Positions 6,521-10,212 of a DNA stretch of 10,212 nt are shown here, in pieces. The position numbers and the translations under genes were made by a program. The notes below the pieces were generated by a model that was not told the origin of the DNA, did not search any database, and saw nothing but the letters and a program-made list of their open reading frames with translations. Within the stretch, counting starts at the first letter, position 1; every line of letters starts with the position of its first letter. This stretch comes from DASZCR01 sp035942915 (GTDB lineage: Bacteria; Acidobacteriota; Blastocatellia; Pyrinomonadales; Pyrinomonadaceae), in assembly GCA_035942915.1 (NCBI GenBank), contig DASZCR010000069.1:1-10212 (forward strand), written 5' to 3'.

Positions 6521-7843
6521 ATGGCGTCGCCGCACGACTCGCGAGCCGGTTCGCCGCAACCGCTCAAACTTCTGGCCGTCTCCTTCTGCTACCCGCCGCT
6601 CGCTTACCCGCGTTCGGTGCAGGTGGCGCGTCTGCTGAAGTATCTGGAAGCCTCGACCGTCCTCGTCTGCGCCGACGAAGACGAGGCGCGCAAAGATGCG
6701 ACGCTTGAGCCTGACGCGGAGGCGCATCTGGCGCGCTGCCTGCGCGTGCCCTTCGCGGTCTCCGGCGCGCGGCGTCTCGCCAACCGTCTCTCCTATCGTC
6801 TGCATCGCCCGCTCTGGAATCGCCTCAACCTCGCGCCTGACAAGTACGGCGCGTGGAAGAGCGCGGCGCTCGGCGCAGTCGCAGAGTTTGCGCGCGGCGC
6901 TGACGGCACAGACTTCGACGCGCTCGTCACCTTCGCGCAGCCTTTCACCGGGCATCTTCTCGGACTCGAACTCAAACGCCGTTTCGGCCTCCCATGGCTC
7001 GCGCACTTCAGCGACCCCTGGGTTGACAGCCCCTTTAACCGCTACGACGAGACGGCACGCCGTCTCAACCTCGCGCTCGAACGCGAAGTGTGCGAGACGG
7101 CAGACCTGCTCGCCTTCACTTCGGCCGAGACGATTGACCTCGTGTTGAGCAAGTATCCTGACGAGTGGCGCGGGCGTGCGCGCGTGCTGCCGCAGAGTTT
7201 CGACCCGGCGCTCTTCGAGCGACGCGCGAACGGAGAACGCGACTCGAAGTTGGTCGTGCGCTACGTCGGCAACTTCTACGGCGAGCGCACGCCCGCGCCG
7301 CTCGTCCGCACGCTGCGCGCGATGCTCGACGCCGACGCGCGCGCCCTCGATGATGTGCGTTTCGAGTTGGTCGGCGTGACGGACGAAGAGCTGGTGCGCC
7401 GCACAGGCGTCAGCACTTTGCCCGACGGACTGATTGAGACGCGCCCTCCCGTCGAGTATCGAGAGAGTTTGCGGCTGATGGCCGAGTCGGACGGCCTGCT
7501 CGTGATTGATGCCCCGGCCGACGTGAGCGTCTTTCTGCCGTCGAAGTTGATTGACTACGCGGGAGCTGGTCGCCCCGTCCTCGGCCTCTCGCCGAAGGGC
7601 GCAGCCGCCGCGTTAATCGATGAACTCGGCGGCCTCGTCGCAGACCCTTCGGACGACGCGTCGATGTTGAAAGCGACGACAGCCTTCCTCGCGTTGTTGA
7701 GGCAGCGGAGAAGAGCGGGGCGGGCGGGCGAGGCGTGGGGCGCGCCCGACGTGCGCGGGCGCTACGAGGCGACGCGCGTCGCAGCCTCTTTCGCAGAGAT
7801 GCTGAGAGGGATGCTCAACGAGAGGAAGGCGACGGCGCGTTGA
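6521..7843 (+). CDS. Glycosyltransferase, GT4/GT-B-like, 440 aa
   Basis: Two-domain GT-B layout. The N-terminal Rossmann half starts KLLAVSFCYPPLAYPRSVQ (about residues 16-34), the usual FxP opening of family-4 glycosyltransferases, and includes LPWLAHFSDPWVDSPF (157-172). The C-terminal half has LVVRYVGNFYGERTPAPLV (244-262), FELVG (281-285) and the donor-binding region PSKLIDYAGAGRPVLG (340-355), where the E-x7-E first acidic residue is not conserved. These enzymes transfer a sugar from a nucleotide donor in the cytoplasm, here probably onto a glycan intermediate; donor and acceptor are not predictable. It is the only plus-strand gene in the window. ATG 6521 is the only reasonable start, since an in-frame TGA lies at 6485-6487. 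No clear Shine-Dalgarno is visible. Its 3' end overlaps the convergent beta-helix gene by 29 nt. Confidence 0.85.
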   Translation: MASPHDSRAGSPQPLKLLAVSFCYPPLAYPRSVQVARLLKYLEASTVLVCADEDEARKDATLEPDAEAHLARCLRVPFAVSGARRLANRLSYRLHRPLWNRLNLAPDKYGAWKSAALGAVAEFARGADGTDFDALVTFAQPFTGHLLGLELKRRFGLPWLAHFSDPWVDSPFNRYDETARRLNLALEREVCETADLLAFTSAETIDLVLSKYPDEWRGRARVLPQSFDPALFERRANGERDSKLVVRYVGNFYGERTPAPLVRTLRAMLDADARALDDVRFELVGVTDEELVRRTGVSTLPDGLIETRPPVEYRESLRLMAESDGLLVIDAPADVSVFLPSKLIDYAGAGRPVLGLSPKGAAAALIDELGGLVADPSDDASMLKATTAFLALLRQRRRAGRAGEAWGAPDVRGRYEATRVAASFAEMLRGMLNERKATAR

Positions 7844-9473
7844 CGACGGCGGCGACGCCTGCGGTCGCCGCTTCGAGCGCGTCGAAGTCGCAGCCGGGGT
7901 CGCGTCCGTCCGTGCCCCGGCCACGATAGGGAGACGAGGCGGCGAGCCTGTAGTTGCCGCGCGCGCGGTCTGCGAAGTTCTGTTTCGAGAACTGCGCGGG
8001 GTAGAGATTTCCCGTCGGGTATCTGTCGGCGTTCGCGCCGATGATGAGATTGTTGCGGATGAGAGCGCGCGGGAAATAGGTGTCGATGGTGCTCAGGCCG
8101 GGCGCGCGACTGTCGCCGATGATGCCGTAGTCGTTGTGCCACGCGATGTTGTCCGCGAAGACGAATCCGGGACTCGGCGTGCCGTAGGCCGTGATGATGT
8201 TGCCCGTCTGCACGATGGTGTTATGGCGGACGACCGTCCCCGGCATGTCGCTGATTTTCATAAACTCGCCGCTGCCGCCCCAACGCTCGCCATCAATATC
8301 CTCAAACAGGTTGTTGCTTATCTCGACATTCTTCCCCTGCCCGCTCGGATTGAGAGTATCTTGACCGAGAATGTTAAAAGCACTCGACGTCCCTCTCACA
8401 ATGTTATGTCTGAAAACAACATCTTCTATCGTCGCCTGCGGCCCTGAATCTCCTCTCACCGTCAAGACAATCGCATAACCGCTCTGCGACTCCAACCAGT
8501 TATGCTCAAAGAGATTGCCTTCTATCAGGACTCGTCTCGCATTCTTCAACTCGAAGATGTTCTTGATTGACCATTGCGTGGTGAATCCCGCTGCTCCGGC
8601 TTTCCACCGCAGAGGTTTCGAGAAATGGTTGCGACGAACTTCGATATCTGAGGGAATGACTCCTGTAAGTCCTCCTGCAGCGCCGCCGAACATGACGTTT
8701 TCGCCGGCTGCTTCTAAGTAGTTATTGATGATTTTGTAGGGGCCGGGGCCGTTCCATCCTCCTATCGCTTGCGAGTCCTGCCCCTGCGCCTTGAAGTCCG
8801 AGAGATGCGAATTAAGGATTTCGGTCGCGCCGCTGTTCAAGGCGATGCCGCGCTTGGCCGATTGCGTGGGGAAGGCGTGGAGATAGCAGCGGTCAATGAC
8901 GAGATGATGCGGCACTTTGTCGGGCGTGTCCTGTGCGCGCGAGCCGTCGCCGAGTTTGACGAGGTCGGAGATTTCCATGCGCTCGTCGGCCGGGCGAAAC
9001 TCGACGCCGACGATGCGGTAGTGATGAGCGCCCGCTGCGGTCTGAAGCGCGCTTTCGTTGCGTCCGGGCGAGACCAATTTGGGAAGCGCGTGCGCGTGCG
9101 AAGGCGTGAGACGCACATTCTCAGCGGGAAGCGACGAGTCGGGCGCAGAGGTGCGAATGGTTATCCACGCGTCGCCCGTCTTCTTCGGCAAGGTGAAGGG
9201 GCCGACGAAGGTCGCTCCGGCTTCGAGCGTGATGGTATCGCCGGGACGCGCACGGTTGAGCGCGCGTTGCAGGTCGCCGCCGCGTCTGACTTCAATCGTC
9301 TCGCCGGGGGCTGCTGCCGCACGTGGCGCGTCCGGCGCGGGGAGGGTCGCGCGGCGCGGCCTCTGCCGCGTCTGTGCAAACGCGTAGACGAGACAGGCCG
9401 CGATGAGCGCGCCGACGAGCACAACTACCCAGACGCGCCCGAAGTCTCGTCCATCGACACTCTTCTGCCGCAT
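7815..9473 (-). CDS. Right-handed parallel beta-helix protein, paralogue B, 552 aa
   Basis: Starts at ATG 9473 with GAGAGAG a few nt upstream, 14 nt after the ydcF-like stop, so it is the operon's next gene. The same frame runs open to 10148, but that extension is out-of-frame reading over the YdcF gene. Residues 13-33 (RVWVVVLVGALIAACLVYAFA) form a membrane anchor or signal peptide, followed by a Pro/Ala/Arg linker. From about residue 57 come the beta-helix opening (GETIEV, GDTITLEAGATFVGPF) and repeating N-rich rungs: DRCYLHAF (194-201), NNYLEAAGENVMFGG (250-264), EGNLFEHNW (318-326), RHNIVRG, SNNLFED, RHNTIVQ, RNNLIIGA. Likely extracytoplasmic polysaccharide binding, lyase or epimerase; catalytic residues not identifiable. 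Codons from roughly 8290 to 8780 (residues about 232-395) are lower in G+C and nearly identical to paralogue A, unlike the rest. Confidence 0.92.
   Translation of the reverse strand: MRQKSVDGRDFGRVWVVVLVGALIAACLVYAFAQTRQRPRRATLPAPDAPRAAAAPGETIEVRRGGDLQRALNRARPGDTITLEAGATFVGPFTLPKKTGDAWITIRTSAPDSSLPAENVRLTPSHAHALPKLVSPGRNESALQTAAGAHHYRIVGVEFRPADERMEISDLVKLGDGSRAQDTPDKVPHHLVIDRCYLHAFPTQSAKRGIALNSGATEILNSHLSDFKAQGQDSQAIGGWNGPGPYKIINNYLEAAGENVMFGGAAGGLTGVIPSDIEVRRNHFSKPLRWKAGAAGFTTQWSIKNIFELKNARRVLIEGNLFEHNWLESQSGYAIVLTVRGDSGPQATIEDVVFRHNIVRGTSSAFNILGQDTLNPSGQGKNVEISNNLFEDIDGERWGGSGEFMKISDMPGTVVRHNTIVQTGNIITAYGTPSPGFVFADNIAWHNDYGIIGDSRAPGLSTIDTYFPRALIRNNLIIGANADRYPTGNLYPAQFSKQNFADRARGNYRLAASSPYRGRGTDGRDPGCDFDALEAATAGVAAVVNAPSPSSR
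8344..8780. repeat. Near-identical segment shared with 1-437 (copy in gene B)
   Basis: Second copy of the 98%-identical block, in the same orientation and codon phase within the beta-helix coding region. In this copy the lower G+C stretch seems to begin near 8290, so the exchanged tract may be about 490 bp, and paralogue A may share further sequence off the left edge. Confidence 0.95.
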
Positions 9474-9487
9474 CACTGCTCTCTCTT

Positions 9488-10141
9488 TTAACCGTAGTGC
9501 GCCCAGTAGTAGACCGCTTTGACGTACTCGCCTGCGACCATCTCCCAACCGCGCGCGCCGAGCCACCAGAGATGCGGCGCGGGCGTCTCGTCGCCCGGCG
9601 CGACCGCTTCGAGTCCGACTTCGACGCCGCTGCCGCGAAAGAGTTGGCGCATCGTCCACAGCGCGCGGCGCGAGTGGTAGGCGGAGGTGACGATGATGAA
9701 GGAGCGCATCCCGCGCGCGTCGGCATACTCGCGCAGCAGCACGGCCTCTTCGTAGGTGCTCGAAACCTTGCGCGGGAGCACCTCTATCGACTCGGCGGGC
9801 ACGCCCGCGCGTTTCAACTCGTCGGCGGCGCGTTCGACGAACAGAGGATTGCGCTGCTCTGCGCTCGACCAACTGCCGCGCTGCCCGTCGTCTGTGAGCA
9901 GGATTTTCGGCGCGCGTCCCTCGCGGTAAGCTTCTGCGGCGCGGCGTGCGCGTTCGACGTATGTCGCAGAGCCGCCGAGCACGACAATCGCTTCGGCGCG
10001 CGGCAGTTCGGCTCGCGCGACGAGCAGACGCGCCGCACCCCACGCGATGAGAGGCCACGCGAGCAAGGCGGCGACGGCGCACTTGAGCAGGATGCGCGCG
10101 CGCCGTCCGTCTCTGTTGTTCGCCGCTCGCCAAGCTTTCAT
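9488..10141 (-). CDS. YdcF/SanA/ElyC-like DUF218 membrane protein, 217 aa
   Basis: One N-terminal membrane segment (about residues 18-40) is followed by a DUF218 domain. Family marks are AIVVLGGS (51-58) with a downstream RARRAAEAYREG helix, KILLTDDG (79-86), VSSTYEEA (126-133) and FIIVTSAYHSRRALW (148-162). DUF218 proteins occur in envelope and polysaccharide loci; ElyC and SanA affect envelope integrity, and biochemical activity is mostly unproven. The start ATG 10141 has TGAGGG immediately upstream and lies 11 nt after the stop of the preceding gene. Spacing of 14 nt to the beta-helix gene downstream indicates co-transcription. A role in processing or lipid-linked handling of the same glycan is inference. 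Confidence 0.88.
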   Translation of the reverse strand: MKAWRAANNRDGRRARILLKCAVAALLAWPLIAWGAARLLVARAELPRAEAIVVLGGSATYVERARRAAEAYREGRAPKILLTDDGQRGSWSSAEQRNPLFVERAADELKRAGVPAESIEVLPRKVSSTYEEAVLLREYADARGMRSFIIVTSAYHSRRALWTMRQLFRGSGVEVGLEAVAPGDETPAPHLWWLGARGWEMVAGEYVKAVYYWAHYG

Positions 10142-10152
10142 CCCTCAAAGCT

Positions 10153-10212
10153 CTACCAGCAGATGCCTTGATAGCTCTCGTCGCTCGTGCGACCGTCGAA
10201 GATACGCACGAG
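10153..10212 (-). CDS. C-terminal tail of an unidentified protein (5' end off the window)
   Basis: Twenty codons on the minus strand, reading in from the right edge and ending ...DGRTSDESYQGICW then TAG at 10153-10155. The stop lies 11 nt before the YdcF start, the geometry of an operon neighbour. The fragment is too short to assign to a family, and frame choice rests on this spacing and on the plausible tail. Confidence 0.5.
   Translation of the reverse strand, partial: LVRIFDGRTSDESYQGICW

Noticed and set aside
4896..6638. Long plus-strand frame of 580 codons opposite the MBOAT gene
   Set aside because: Highly charged Glu/Asp/Arg/Val translation typical of an antisense frame in GC-rich DNA; the minus-strand MBOAT motifs are unmistakable.
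9474..10148. Upstream extension of the beta-helix gene B reading frame
   Set aside because: The extra 225 codons are Arg/Ala-rich out-of-frame sequence over the YdcF-like gene, and ATG 9473 has a ribosome binding site and a membrane/signal segment.
1..10212. CRISPR arrays, tRNA or rRNA genes, phage or integrase genes
   Set aside because: No regularly spaced short repeats, tRNA-like cloverleaf or recognisable mobile-element protein was seen.

Overview
The window is a GC-rich stretch of bacterial chromosome carrying part of an exopolysaccharide or cell-surface glycan locus. It holds seven protein genes, two of them cut by the window edges. Protein style (beta-helix proteins with a 'GDTI.LEAG..F.GPF.LP' opening), high G+C and tandem GEMM-I riboswitches suggest Acidobacteriota, perhaps Blastocatellia. 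That placement is inference; no rRNA, tRNA or marker gene is present.

Layout, left to right. 1-1091 (minus): a secreted right-handed beta-helix protein whose C-terminus lies off the left edge. 1092-1869: a long gene-free region that is a regulatory leader for that gene. On the minus strand it has a near-consensus sigma-70 promoter (1737-1765), a clear GEMM-I cyclic-dinucleotide riboswitch (about 1580-1670), about 380 nt of unexplained leader, and a second, sequence-divergent GEMM-I-like aptamer (about 1104-1197) ending just before the start codon. 1870-6230 (minus): a tight three-gene operon, in transcription order an AlgI-like MBOAT O-acyltransferase, a membrane-anchored SGNH/AlgJ-DltD-like protein, and a glutamine-dependent AsnB-type amidotransferase. 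6231-6520: a divergent intergenic region with hairpins and an 11-bp inverted repeat. 6521-7843 (plus): a family-4-like glycosyltransferase. 7815-10212 (minus): a second operon, with the tail of an unidentified gene, a YdcF/DUF218 membrane protein, and a second complete beta-helix protein whose 3' end overlaps the glycosyltransferase.

Together the genes fit synthesis and tailoring of a surface polysaccharide: sugar transfer, O-acylation (MBOAT plus SGNH partner), amidation of an acidic sugar or another amide transfer (AsnB), and extracytoplasmic binding, cleavage or epimerisation (beta-helix proteins). This resembles the logic of alginate systems (AlgI/AlgJ/AlgG) without being a recognisable alginate operon.

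The two most notable signals are: (1) the tandem GEMM-I aptamers with promoter, placing one beta-helix paralogue under cyclic-dinucleotide control while its sister has no riboswitch; and (2) a mosaic block, positions 1-437 against 8344-8780, that is about 98% identical between paralogues that are otherwise much more diverged, with an abrupt edge and lower G+C, as expected from gene conversion or recent segment exchange.
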